Source: WHSW01 sp963846565 (lineage in GTDB: Bacteria; Actinomycetota; Thermoleophilia; Solirubrobacterales; 70-9). Taken from it: DNA of 64,000 nt. The notes beneath the pieces are model-generated. The model was not told where the DNA came from. It ran no database searches and worked only from the letters and a program-made list of their open reading frames with translations. Below are positions 34,214 through 42,199 of this stretch, in pieces. The stretch's first letter is position 1. Every line of letters begins with the position of its first letter. Location: positions 62,001-126,000 of the forward strand of contig CAWJWL010000001.1 of assembly GCA_963846565.1 (NCBI GenBank), in the 5' to 3' direction. A program made the position numbers and the translations under genes.

Positions 34214-35299
34214 GTGGAATCCACGGCGCTCAGGCGCACCCCGCTCTTCGACCAGCACGTCGCCGCCGGCGCGAAGCTGGTCCCGTTCGCCGGCTGGGAG
34301 ATGCCGGTCCAGTACTCAGGGGTGAAGGAGGAGCACCTGGCGGTGCGCTCCGCGGCCGGCGTCTTCGACGTCTCCCACATGGGGGAGATCGAAACGGAGG
34401 GCCCGCAGGCCCTCGAGCTGCTCCAGCGGCTGCTCTCCAACGACGCCTCGAAGCTCGACGTCGGCGGCGCCCAGTACTCGGTTCTCTGCCGCGAGGACGG
34501 CGGGGTGATGGACGACCTCTTCACCTACAAGCTCGGCGAGAACCGCTATCTGACGGTCACGAACGCCGCCAACCATGAGCGCGACCTGGCCTGGTTCGAA
34601 GAGCATGCCGCCGGGTTCGAATGCGAGGTCGGCGACCGGCTCGCGGAGTACGCGATGCTCGCGATCCAGGGCCCGAACGCGCGCACGATCGTGTCCGAGC
34701 TCGCCGGCGGCGAGCTCCCGGCCCGCATGCGCACGGCCACGCTCGAGCTCCTCGGCGGTGAGGCCCTGATCTGCGGCACGGGCTACACGGGCGAGGACGG
34801 GGTCGAGGTCCTGATCGCCCCCGATCGCGCGGCTTCGCTCTGGGATGCGCTCGTCGAGGCGGGCGCGGCACCGACCGGCCTGGCCGCGCGCGACACCCTG
34901 CGCACCGAGGTCTGCTTCCACCTCTACGGCAACGATCTCTCGCTCGACCGCAACCCGATCGAGGCCGGGCTCGGCTGGTGTTGCAAGGAGGAGACCGGTT
35001 TCATCGGCGCCGAGGCCATCGCGGCCGCACGCGCGCGGGGCACCGCCGAGAAGCTGGCGCCGTTCGCGATCACCGGCACCGGCATTCCACGGCAGGACAA
35101 CGAGGTCGTCTCGGGCGGCGAGGTCGTCGGAGTCGTCACCAGCGGCACCTACTCGCCCAGTCTCGAGCGCGGGATCGGGATGGCGTACGTGCGCGCCGAC
35201 CTGGCCGAGCCCGGGATCGAGATCGAGATCGACGTGCGCGGGAAACGGCGTGCTGCGAGGACCGAGCGCAAGCCGTTGCTCGATATCGCCGGCACTTGA
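34214..35299 (+). CDS. gcvT: aminomethyltransferase (glycine cleavage T protein)
   Basis: Transfers the methylene group from aminomethyl-lipoyl-GcvH to tetrahydrofolate and releases ammonia. The 361-residue protein has TPLFDQHVAAGAKLVPFAGWEMP, AGVFDVSHMGEI, NDASKLDVGGAQYSVLC, GTGYTGEDGVEV (catalytic/folate region), LAARDTLRTEV and TSGTYSPSLERGIGMAYV. GTG start at 34214. First of the gcv genes, separated from gcvH by one secreted-protein gene. No glycine riboswitch fits in the 38 bp upstream. Confidence 0.95.
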   Translation: MESTALRRTPLFDQHVAAGAKLVPFAGWEMPVQYSGVKEEHLAVRSAAGVFDVSHMGEIETEGPQALELLQRLLSNDASKLDVGGAQYSVLCREDGGVMDDLFTYKLGENRYLTVTNAANHERDLAWFEEHAAGFECEVGDRLAEYAMLAIQGPNARTIVSELAGGELPARMRTATLELLGGEALICGTGYTGEDGVEVLIAPDRAASLWDALVEAGAAPTGLAARDTLRTEVCFHLYGNDLSLDRNPIEAGLGWCCKEETGFIGAEAIAAARARGTAEKLAPFAITGTGIPRQDNEVVSGGEVVGVVTSGTYSPSLERGIGMAYVRADLAEPGIEIEIDVRGKRRAARTERKPLLDIAGT

Positions 35300-35337
35300 C
35301 CCGGGAGGGCAGACCTGGGAGGGTGCCCGCGTACGGG

Positions 35338-35356
35338 GCCCCGCCGCGGCGGGCGG
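35338..35356. repeat. GC-rich palindrome between gcvT and the next gene
   Basis: CCCGCCGCGGCGGG is a perfect 14-bp palindrome inside a longer GC run in the 94-bp gap after gcvT. It may slow or end transcription, but with no T-run this is weak. Confidence 0.3.
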
Positions 35357-35393
35357 CGGTTCACACAGTCGGATTAACGCGAGGGGACCGGAA

Positions 35394-36002
35394 ATGGATG
35401 CACTTGATGCTGGACGGCGACGTCCGTCGCTGGGGATGATCGCGGCCGCGCTCGCGCTCACGTTTGCGCTCGGCGGGACGGCGATCGCCGCCGACCCGCT
35501 CGCGAAGCTGACGAAAGCGAAGGTGCGTGCGATCGCCAAGAAGGAGATCGACAAGCGGGCCCCGGGGCTCTCGGTCTCGAAGGCGAAGAGCGCGGACACG
35601 GCCGCGGAGGCGGCGAACGCCGCAAAGCTGGGCGGGATCAACCCATCGCAGTTCCTCCGCGGTGACGTCTGCCAGCAGGGCACGGTGCTCGGGTTCGCGC
35701 GCTTCGACCCCTCAGCGATGGTGGCGGAACCGACCTACTCGACGTCCGGCGTGAGCGTCCCTCGTAACTGTGCCGGCGGCACGGTCGAGGCCTCGCGGAT
35801 CCAGACGGGTCAGTATCGAATCCGTTTCAACGGTCTGGGGGCAGCGATCACGATCTGCAACGTCGAGGCCGACGGGGACGGCGCACCGCCGATAACCGTC
35901 ATCGCGCCCAGCCTGATCGCACTCGGCCATTGGCGCGTTCACCAGTTCAACGCAGCGGTTCACAGCGCCGAAGACGAAATGTTCGCGTGCATCGTCCCGT
36001 GA
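35394..36002 (+). CDS. secreted protein, paralogue of the ftsI-murE insert
   Basis: The 202-residue protein has a signal/anchor segment (MIAAALALTFALGGTAIAA). Its basic segment DPLAKLTKAKVRAIAKKEID, KRAPGLSV, AANAAKLGG and then PSxF match the 18589-19275 protein closely, but the Asn-Ala-Thr repeat is absent. The C-terminal domain differs: it has four Cys (DVCQQG, PRNCAGG, TICNVE, FACIVP), and SRIQTGQYRIRFNGLG suggests a beta-sandwich. ATG 35394 is chosen to keep the signal segment; the frame stays open far upstream inside gcvT. Function unknown. It lies between gcvT and gcvH. Confidence 0.72.
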   Translation: MDALDAGRRRPSLGMIAAALALTFALGGTAIAADPLAKLTKAKVRAIAKKEIDKRAPGLSVSKAKSADTAAEAANAAKLGGINPSQFLRGDVCQQGTVLGFARFDPSAMVAEPTYSTSGVSVPRNCAGGTVEASRIQTGQYRIRFNGLGAAITICNVEADGDGAPPITVIAPSLIALGHWRVHQFNAAVHSAEDEMFACIVP

Positions 36003-36042
36003 GCGACAGATAGACCCGGGCCTCGGGTAGGCTGCCGCGCGT

Positions 36043-36426
36043 ATGGCCGACGAGAGCTATCCCGAGGACCTCAAGTACCACCCCGAGCACGACTGGGCGC
36101 GGCTCGACGGCGAGGTCGCCACCTTCGGGATCACCTGGTACGCCCAGGATGCGCTCGGCGAGGTCGTCTTCTACGAGCCGCCGGAGGTCGGCGGCACGAT
36201 CGCGAAGGACTCCCCCTACGCCGAGGTGGAGTCGGTGAAGGCCGTCTCGGACGTCTACGCGCCGCTCTCCGGCGAAGTGATCGAGGTCAACGATGCGCTC
36301 TCCGATTCGCCGGAGCGCATCAACGAGGACCCCTATGGCGAGGGCTGGCTGGTGAAGGTCAAGCTCTCCGACCCGTCCGAGGTCGAGGCGCTCCTCGACG
36401 TCGCCGCGTACCGCGAGCTGCTTTAG
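36043..36426 (+). CDS. gcvH: glycine cleavage system H protein
   Basis: Lipoyl carrier that shuttles the aminomethyl group from GcvP to GcvT. The 127-residue protein starts MADESYPEDLKYHPEHDWAR, with GITWYAQDALGEVVFYEPP and the lipoylation site ESVKAVSDVYAPLSGEV (Lys66). INEDPYGEGWLVKV follows. Length and motifs are standard. It is 40 bp before gcvPA. Confidence 0.96.
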   Translation: MADESYPEDLKYHPEHDWARLDGEVATFGITWYAQDALGEVVFYEPPEVGGTIAKDSPYAEVESVKAVSDVYAPLSGEVIEVNDALSDSPERINEDPYGEGWLVKVKLSDPSEVEALLDVAAYRELL

Positions 36427-36466
36427 CCGAGGCTGAACGGCGGGCGGGCTCGCTAGCCTCACGCGG

Positions 36467-37874
36467 GTGAGTCGCTACACGTCCGCAACGGACGCCGATC
36501 GCGCGGCGATGCTCGAGGCGATCGGGGTCGAAGACGCCGAGCAGCTGTTCTCCGACATTCCGGCCGATCTGCGGCTCGGGCGGCCGCTGGAGCTGCCTGA
36601 CGGACTCTCCGAAGCCGAGGTCGTCGCCGAGTTCTCGCGGCTCGCGGCGCGCAACGCCGATGCCGAGCACGAGGTCTGCTTCCTCGGCGCCGGCATGTAC
36701 GACCACTACTCGCCAGCGATCGTCGACACGATCCAGTCGCGCTCGGAGTTCCTGACCCCCTACACGCCTTACCAGCCCGAGGTCTCCCAGGGCGGCCTGC
36801 AGGTGATGTTCGAGTTCCAGACCGCGATCTCGGAGCTCACGGGCCTTCCGATCGCGAACGCCTCGCTCTATGAGGGCCCGTCCTCGGTCGCCTCCGCCGC
36901 CTACCTGGCGCTCGGCGCGCGGAAGGGAAGGACGAAGCTGGTCGTTTCGCGCGGGCTCCATCCCCACTCGCGCCAGACGCTCGAGACCTATTCGCGCGGC
37001 TTCGGCACCGAGGTCGTCGAGGTCGGGCTCGCGGACGGAGCGACGAGTGCCGCCGAGCTGGCTGCGGCCGTCGACGACGAGGACCGCTGCGGTCTTCGTT
37101 CAGAACCCGAACTTCCTCGGCACCGTCGAGGACCTGGAGGCGCTCGCCGCGGCCGCGCACGACGCCGGCGCCCTCTGCGTCGCCGCGGTCGATGCGATCA
37201 CGCTCTCGATCCTCCGCCCGCCCGGCGAGGCCGGCGTCGACGTCGCCCTCGGCGAGGGCCAGCCGCTCGGCGGCCGCCTCGACTTCGGCGGGCCGTCGTT
37301 CGGCTTCTTCGCCGCGACCGAGGAGCACCTGCGCCGCATGCCCGGCCGCATCGCCGGGGAGACGACCGACGTCGACGGGCGCCGCGGCTTCGTCCTCGCA
37401 TTGCAGACGCGCGAGCAGCACATCCGCCGCGAGAAGGCGACCCACAACATCTGCACCTCGCAGGCGCTGAACGCGCTCGGCGGGACGGTCTACCTCGCCT
37501 GGCTGGGCAAGCGCGGGTTCGTCGAGCTGGGCGAGCTGCTGGTGCGGCGGACGGCGTACGCGCGCGCTCGACTGGCGCAGGTTGAAGGCGTGGAGCTGCT
37601 CCATCCCGATGCGCCGGTTGTGAGGGAGTTTGCGGTGAGGGTGGAGGGCTCCGTGCCCGAGGTACTCGATGCCGTCGCGGCGGACGGGATCGCGGCCGGG
37701 TACCCGCTGGCGCGCGACTACCCGGAGTACGAGGACTGCATCCTCGTGGCGATCACCGAGCGCACCGGCCGCAAGGAGATCGACCGCCTCGCCGAGGCGC
37801 TCGAACGCGCGAGCGGGCAGTTTGTCAACCAGGGGGCTACAAAACGCCCGCTCGCCGAGGGGGTCGGCCAGTGA
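36467..37874 (+). pseudogene. gcvPA: glycine dehydrogenase (decarboxylating) subunit 1, one frameshift
   Basis: N-terminal half of the P protein, PLP fold type I without the lysine. The GTG start (SRYTSATDADRAAMLEAIGV) runs in one frame to VDDED. One extra C at about 37085 moves it to the next frame, which continues AAVFVQNPNFLGTVEDLEAL to LAEGVGQ. Blocks present: FLGAGMYDHYSPAIVD, YTPYQPEVSQGGLQ, NASLYEGPSSVASAA, GEGQPLGGRLDFGGPSFGFFA, REQHIRREKATHNICTSQAL. With the break repaired the protein is complete (about 468 residues). Probably a base error. It overlaps gcvPB by GTGA. Confidence 0.88.
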
Positions 37875-39427
37875 CGCCCGAGCTCGCAGCCCCCTCGCCG
37901 CCTCCTGCCAACGCCGACACCCCCTCGGCGCAGCAGCGTGAGCCCGCCACGACTATCTACGAGCGCAGCGTCAAAGGCCGCCGCGCCGCGGTGATGCCGC
38001 CCACGGACGCCGGCGACTTCACCGACACGCCGCTCGACGAGCTGCTCCCGAAGAACCTCCTCCGCGAGACACCCGCGGACCTCCCCGAGGTCTCCGAGCC
38101 CGAGATCGTCCGCCACTACAACCGGCTCTCGCGCCGCAATTTCGACCTCGACACCGGCCCATATCCGCTCGGGTCCTGCACGATGAAGCACAACCCCCGC
38201 GTCAACGAACGGGTCGCCGCGCTGCCCGGTCACGCGCGCCTCCATCCGGCGCAGGACCCGAAGCGCGCGCAGGGCGCGCTCGAGCTGATGTGGCGGCTCG
38301 AGCGATCGCTGAGCGAGATCTGCGGCCTGCCGCACGTCTCCCTCCAGCCCTCGGCCGGGTCCCACGGTGAGCTCGCCGGCCTCCTGCTCACGCGCGCCTA
38401 TCACGAGGCGCGCGGCGAGACGCGGACGAAGGTGCTGACGCCCGACACGGCGCACGGCACGAACCCCGCGACCGTGACGATGGCCGGGCTCGAGGTGGTG
38501 AAGGTGGAGACCAACGAGACCGGCGGAGTCGACCTCGACGACCTGCGGGCGAAGGCCGACGACGAGGTCGCCTGCCTGATGCTGACCAACCCGAACACCC
38601 TCGGGGTCTTCGACGAGAACATCGCCGAGATCGCCCGGATCGTCCACGGAGTCGGCGGGACCCTCTACTACGACGGCGCCAACCTGAACGCGATCATGGG
38701 CTTCACGCGGCCGGGCGACATGGGCTTCGACATCGTCCACGTCAACCTGCACAAGTCGTTCAGCCAGCCGCACGGCGGCGGTGGCCCGGGTGCCGGCCCG
38801 ATCGCCGTCTCCGACCGGATCGCGCCCTACCTGCCGGTGCCCCGGATCGTCCGCAGCGAAGGCGACAACGGCTCGGGGCCGCGGTTCGACCTCGACTACG
38901 AGGCGCCCGAGTCGATTGGCCGCCTGCGTGGCTTCGCCGGAAACTTCGGCGTCTTCGTCCGCTCGTACGCGTACATCTCGAGCCTCGGCGGCGACGGCCT
39001 CAAGGAGGCCTCGGAGACCGCGGTGCTGAACGCCAACTACCTGCTGTCGCGGCTACGCGAGGGCGGCGCCGCGAAGTACCTGCCGCTCGCCTTCCGCGAG
39101 CGCTGCATGCACGAGTTCGTCCTCTCCGGTGCCCCGGCGAAGCGCGAGCTCGGCGCGAACACGCTCGACATCGCCAAGCGCCTGCTCGACTACGGCTTCC
39201 ACCCGCCGACGATCTACTTCCCCTTGCTGGTCGACGAGGCGCTCATGTTCGAGCCCACGGAGACCGAGACCCGCGAGTCGCTGGACCAGCTGGCCGAGGC
39301 GATCGAGGCGATCCTCGCGGAGGCTGAAGAGGACCCGGCGATCCTGCACAACGCGCCCTACACGACGCCGGTGCGCCGCCTCGACGAGGCAGCCGCGTCG
39401 CGCAAGCCGAAGCTCCGCCAGAGCTAG
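37871..39427 (+). CDS. gcvPB: glycine dehydrogenase (decarboxylating) subunit 2
   Basis: PLP-bearing half of the glycine cleavage P protein; decarboxylates glycine and loads GcvH. The 518-residue protein has PLGSCTMKHNPRVNE, LQPSAGSHGELAGLL, DTAHGTNPATVTMAGLEVV, LMLTNPNTLGVFDENI, YYDGANLNAIMG and the PLP lysine in HVNLHKSFSQPHGGGGPGAG (Lys295). GTG start at 37871 inside the gcvPA stop. The two-subunit P protein is the form common in Firmicutes, Thermotogae, archaea and some Actinobacteria. Confidence 0.95.
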   Translation: MTPELAAPSPPPANADTPSAQQREPATTIYERSVKGRRAAVMPPTDAGDFTDTPLDELLPKNLLRETPADLPEVSEPEIVRHYNRLSRRNFDLDTGPYPLGSCTMKHNPRVNERVAALPGHARLHPAQDPKRAQGALELMWRLERSLSEICGLPHVSLQPSAGSHGELAGLLLTRAYHEARGETRTKVLTPDTAHGTNPATVTMAGLEVVKVETNETGGVDLDDLRAKADDEVACLMLTNPNTLGVFDENIAEIARIVHGVGGTLYYDGANLNAIMGFTRPGDMGFDIVHVNLHKSFSQPHGGGGPGAGPIAVSDRIAPYLPVPRIVRSEGDNGSGPRFDLDYEAPESIGRLRGFAGNFGVFVRSYAYISSLGGDGLKEASETAVLNANYLLSRLREGGAAKYLPLAFRERCMHEFVLSGAPAKRELGANTLDIAKRLLDYGFHPPTIYFPLLVDEALMFEPTETETRESLDQLAEAIEAILAEAEEDPAILHNAPYTTPVRRLDEAAASRKPKLRQS

Positions 39428-39430
39428 CTT

Positions 39431-39790
39431 CTACGCCGGTCCCGCCAGCTGACCCGGCCGCCCCCGGAGGGCGAAGCGCGAGGAGGCGGGCGGAACGTTC
39501 GTTGTTCTCGCGACCAGCCGCAGGTCCTTCCGTCGCCGCCTGTCGAGCTGGTCCGCGCGGGCGTGCAGCATCCCGAGGAGGTCGGAGGTGGCGGTGAACG
39601 GGTCCGCGATCGTGCGGCCGCTCCCGAGCGCGACCGCGGCACGGATCGAGCCGTCGACCTCGGCGACCAGGAGGGCGCCGTCCGGCACCGAGGCCGAGTC
39701 GCGCTGCGCGAGCTCGATCAGCCGGTCGCGGTCGCCGTAGCCGGCGGGGCGGATGGTCATGCTCTCGATTGTGTCGGTCATGGTTGACAT
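39431..39790 (-). CDS. small protein of unknown function (GNAT-like start)
   Basis: The 119-residue protein contains MTIRPAGYGDRDRLIELAQR, VPDGALLVAEVDGSIRAAVA and IADPFTATSDLLGMLHARADQL. This resembles the first strands of a GNAT domain, but the acetyl-CoA loop is missing, so it is probably not catalytic. AAGGAG lies 8 bases before ATG 39790. The last ~20 residues (SSRFALRGRPG) are encoded by dispersed repeat copy B, which seems to have replaced or extended the native C-terminus. It is divergent from the MocR-type gene and probably controlled with it. Confidence 0.6.
   Translation of the reverse strand: MSTMTDTIESMTIRPAGYGDRDRLIELAQRDSASVPDGALLVAEVDGSIRAAVALGSGRTIADPFTATSDLLGMLHARADQLDRRRRKDLRLVARTTNVPPASSRFALRGRPGQLAGPA
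39451..39498. repeat. dispersed palindromic repeat, copy B
   Basis: A 48-bp match to copies A (opposite orientation) and C (same orientation): GACCC, CCGCCCCCGGAGGGCGAAG, GAGGAGGCGG, CGGAACGT. It lies in the 3' end of the 39431-39790 gene, just after gcvPB. Confidence 0.75.
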
Positions 39791-39841
39791 TGTGCGCTCC
39801 TTGAGTAATACTTTCGCGGCTAATCGCCTCTCCGTCTCAGA

Positions 39842-39857
39842 GTGTACGACGATACAC
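39842..39857. promoter_or_regulatory. operator-like inverted repeat with divergent promoter
   Basis: GTGTA-N6-TACAC (39842-39857) covers the -10 (TATCGT, 39854-39849) of a minus-strand promoter whose -35 is TTGACT (39878-39873), spacer 18 bp. It reads toward the small gene at 39790. The palindrome lies 20 bp before the MocR-type start, so that regulator is the likely ligand. Confidence 0.55.
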
Positions 39858-39877
39858 AGGGGTAATCGGCTTAGTCA

Positions 39878-41377
39878 ATGTCATACAAAGAGCGATTGTC
39901 TGATCTGGATCGCGGGAGCGAGATCTCGCTCGCGCAGCAGCTCGTCGACGCGGTCGGGGGCGCGATCCGGGGCGGTGAGCTCGCCGCGGGCGAGCAGCTC
40001 CCGCCGACCCGCGAGCTCGCCGAGCTCGCCGGGGTCAACCATCTGACCGCCGTGCGCGCCTATCGGAAGCTGCGCGAGCTCGGTCTGGTCAGCGCCCACG
40101 TCGGCCGTGGCACCTTCGTCCGTGGGGCCGGCCGCGAGGAGAGCCGCGTGCGTGACTCGATCGCCTGGCAGCGCTACGCCCTGCCCGAATCCGAGGAGAG
40201 CTACGGGGACCGGGTCCTCGCCGAGATGCACCAGCACGTCATCACCGAGGGATTGATCCCGCTCTCCGTCGGCTACCCGTCGGACCGCATGGTCCCGGTC
40301 GCAGAGCTTCGTGCGGCGACCGACGCGGTGCTTCGCGAGCAGCCCGAGCGCGCGCTCCAGTACTCCGACGTCCAGGGCGTGCACGAGTACGGCGAGCAGA
40401 TCGCGGCCCTCTCCGCCACCCGCGGCGCTCCAGAGGACCCCCGCGACATCGTCGCCACCAACGGCGCCAGTCAGGGGTTGTCGCTGACGATGCGCGCCCT
40501 GCTCGAGCCCGGCGACGCCGTCGCCTGTGAGGACCCGAGCTTCATGTCGGTGCTGCGCGCGGTGCGCTCGAGCGGCGCCCGCGTACTCGGCGTGCCCGTC
40601 GACGACGACGGGCTCGAGGTCGACGCGCTCGAGCAGCTCCTGGCCCGCAACGAGATCAAGGCGCTCGCCGTGCAGCCGCGACTTCACAACCCTACGGGCC
40701 GCGACCTCGCACCCGAGCGCCGCGAGCGCCTGCTCGCGCTCGCCCGCCGGCACGGCTTCTTCATCGTCGAGGACGGCATCTACGGCGACCTTCGCTGGAG
40801 CGGCGACGATCTGGGCTCGCTGCGCGCGGAGGCGCCCGCGCACGTCATCTACTGCGATTCCTTCTCGAAGACCGTCAGCGGCGGCCTCCGCGCCGGGTGG
40901 GTCGCCGCCAGCGGCCCGGTGCTCGACCGGATCGTCGCCGAGAAGCGCTCCGACGACATCCACTCGAGCACCCTGACCCAGCTCACGGTCGCCCGGTACC
41001 TCGCAAGCGGGCACTACGCGGAGCAGGCGGAGACCGCCCGCGGCTTCTATCGCGAGCGCTGCGAGGTGTTGCTGGGGGCGATCGACGACCACTTCGGCTC
41101 GGAGGCGTCCTACCCCCGGCCACTCGGCGGCGGGCACGTCTGGGTCACGCTCGACCTGCCGATCGACGAGCGGGAACTGGTCGAGGAGGCGGCGCGGCGC
41201 GGCGTCGCCTGCGTCCCCGGTGCGGCGATGTCGATCGAGCGCCCGCGGGCGGTCTGCCTGCGGCTGTCGGTCAGCTACCTCGAACCGGACGAGCTGGTCG
41301 AGGGCGTGCGGCGGATCGCGGCGGCCGCGCATGCGCTCGGGACCCGGCGGGCCCGGGCCGTCGTCGCCCCGGTCTAG
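39878..41377 (+). CDS. MocR/PdxR-type regulator (GntR domain plus aminotransferase domain)
   Basis: The 499-residue protein has an N-terminal GntR winged helix (about 1-80: LAQQLVDAVGGAIRGGELAAGEQLPPTREL in two parts, then LRELGLVSAHVGRGTFV). A linker follows, then a fold type I aminotransferase domain (about 115-490) with YSDVQGVHEYGEQIA, HNPTGRDLAPERRERLL, FIVEDGIYGDLRW and the PLP lysine in CDSFSKTVSGGLRAGW (Lys331). Such proteins sense PLP or amino compounds and usually control a divergent gene. A palindrome lies just upstream. The target pathway is not evident. Confidence 0.87.
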   Translation: MSYKERLSDLDRGSEISLAQQLVDAVGGAIRGGELAAGEQLPPTRELAELAGVNHLTAVRAYRKLRELGLVSAHVGRGTFVRGAGREESRVRDSIAWQRYALPESEESYGDRVLAEMHQHVITEGLIPLSVGYPSDRMVPVAELRAATDAVLREQPERALQYSDVQGVHEYGEQIAALSATRGAPEDPRDIVATNGASQGLSLTMRALLEPGDAVACEDPSFMSVLRAVRSSGARVLGVPVDDDGLEVDALEQLLARNEIKALAVQPRLHNPTGRDLAPERRERLLALARRHGFFIVEDGIYGDLRWSGDDLGSLRAEAPAHVIYCDSFSKTVSGGLRAGWVAASGPVLDRIVAEKRSDDIHSSTLTQLTVARYLASGHYAEQAETARGFYRERCEVLLGAIDDHFGSEASYPRPLGGGHVWVTLDLPIDERELVEEAARRGVACVPGAAMSIERPRAVCLRLSVSYLEPDELVEGVRRIAAAAHALGTRRARAVVAPV

Positions 41378-42198
41378 CGCTGAGCGGTCTTCTCGCCGAG
41401 GGTGATCAGGTACTCGCCGTCGTAGGCGACCGAGCCATCCTCGGCAAGGACATCGCCGCCGAACTCGCGCCGCAGGACGTCCTTGATCTCCTCAGCCCGG
41501 CCCTCCGGCTCGAGCACCGCTCGGAGCATCAGAACCGGACCGAACTTCTCGTAGTACAGCTCGACTGCGGCCTCGCGGGACTCGAACTCGAAGCGAACCG
41601 CGGTCTCCTCGAACCGAACGTCGACCCCGGTGCCGTCGAAGAGGCCCGTGACGTGCTCACGGGTGCCCCAGAGCGGCGGCGGCTGGAAGTCCGGCGGCGG
41701 CGGAGGCGCCAGCTCGCCCATGCTGCGAAAGAACTGGCCGACCCTGCCGTCCGGCGTCCACGCGGCGATCCCGATCCGCCCGGACGGTTTCAGAACGCGC
41801 GCGATCTCGGCCGCCGCGGCCCTGTGGCTCGGGGCGAACATGCACCCAAAGGTCGACAGCACGACGTCGAAGCTCGCGTCGTTGAACGGAAGCGCTTCGG
41901 CGTCGCCTTCGACGAACTCGATCTCGACTCCGGCGGCGGCCGCGCGGGCCCGGCCCTGGTCGAGAAGCTTCGGCGTCAGGTCGAGGCCCGTCGTCGTGGC
42001 GCCCGTTTGCGCGGCGGGGATGGTCGCGTTACCGGTGCCGCAGGCTACGTCCAGGACCGTGTCCGCGGCCGCGACGCCGACTCGACCGACCAGGTCGGCG
42101 CCCACGCTCCAGATGTACTCCACGATCTCGTCGTACTCCCCGGCGCTCCACGTGGCTCGCGCGCGCTCCTGCTGTTCTGACGCCTCCACGGCGCCCAC
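41374..42198 (-). CDS. class I SAM-dependent methyltransferase
   Basis: The 274-residue protein has the SAM motif I VLDVACGTGNATIPAAQTG, motif II-like TGLDLTPKLLDQGR, EGDAEALPFNDASFDVVLS and LKPSGRIGIAAWTPDG, the UbiE/Methyltransf_11 pattern. The substrate cannot be read. The ends of this gene and the MocR-type gene share a CTAG (4-bp convergent overlap). Its start is close to the ABC permease end on the same strand, so co-transcription with the exporter is possible. Confidence 0.83.
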   Translation of the reverse strand: MGAVEASEQQERARATWSAGEYDEIVEYIWSVGADLVGRVGVAAADTVLDVACGTGNATIPAAQTGATTTGLDLTPKLLDQGRARAAAAGVEIEFVEGDAEALPFNDASFDVVLSTFGCMFAPSHRAAAAEIARVLKPSGRIGIAAWTPDGRVGQFFRSMGELAPPPPPDFQPPPLWGTREHVTGLFDGTGVDVRFEETAVRFEFESREAAVELYYEKFGPVLMLRAVLEPEGRAEEIKDVLRREFGGDVLAEDGSVAYDGEYLITLGEKTAQR

Positions 42199-42199
42199 C

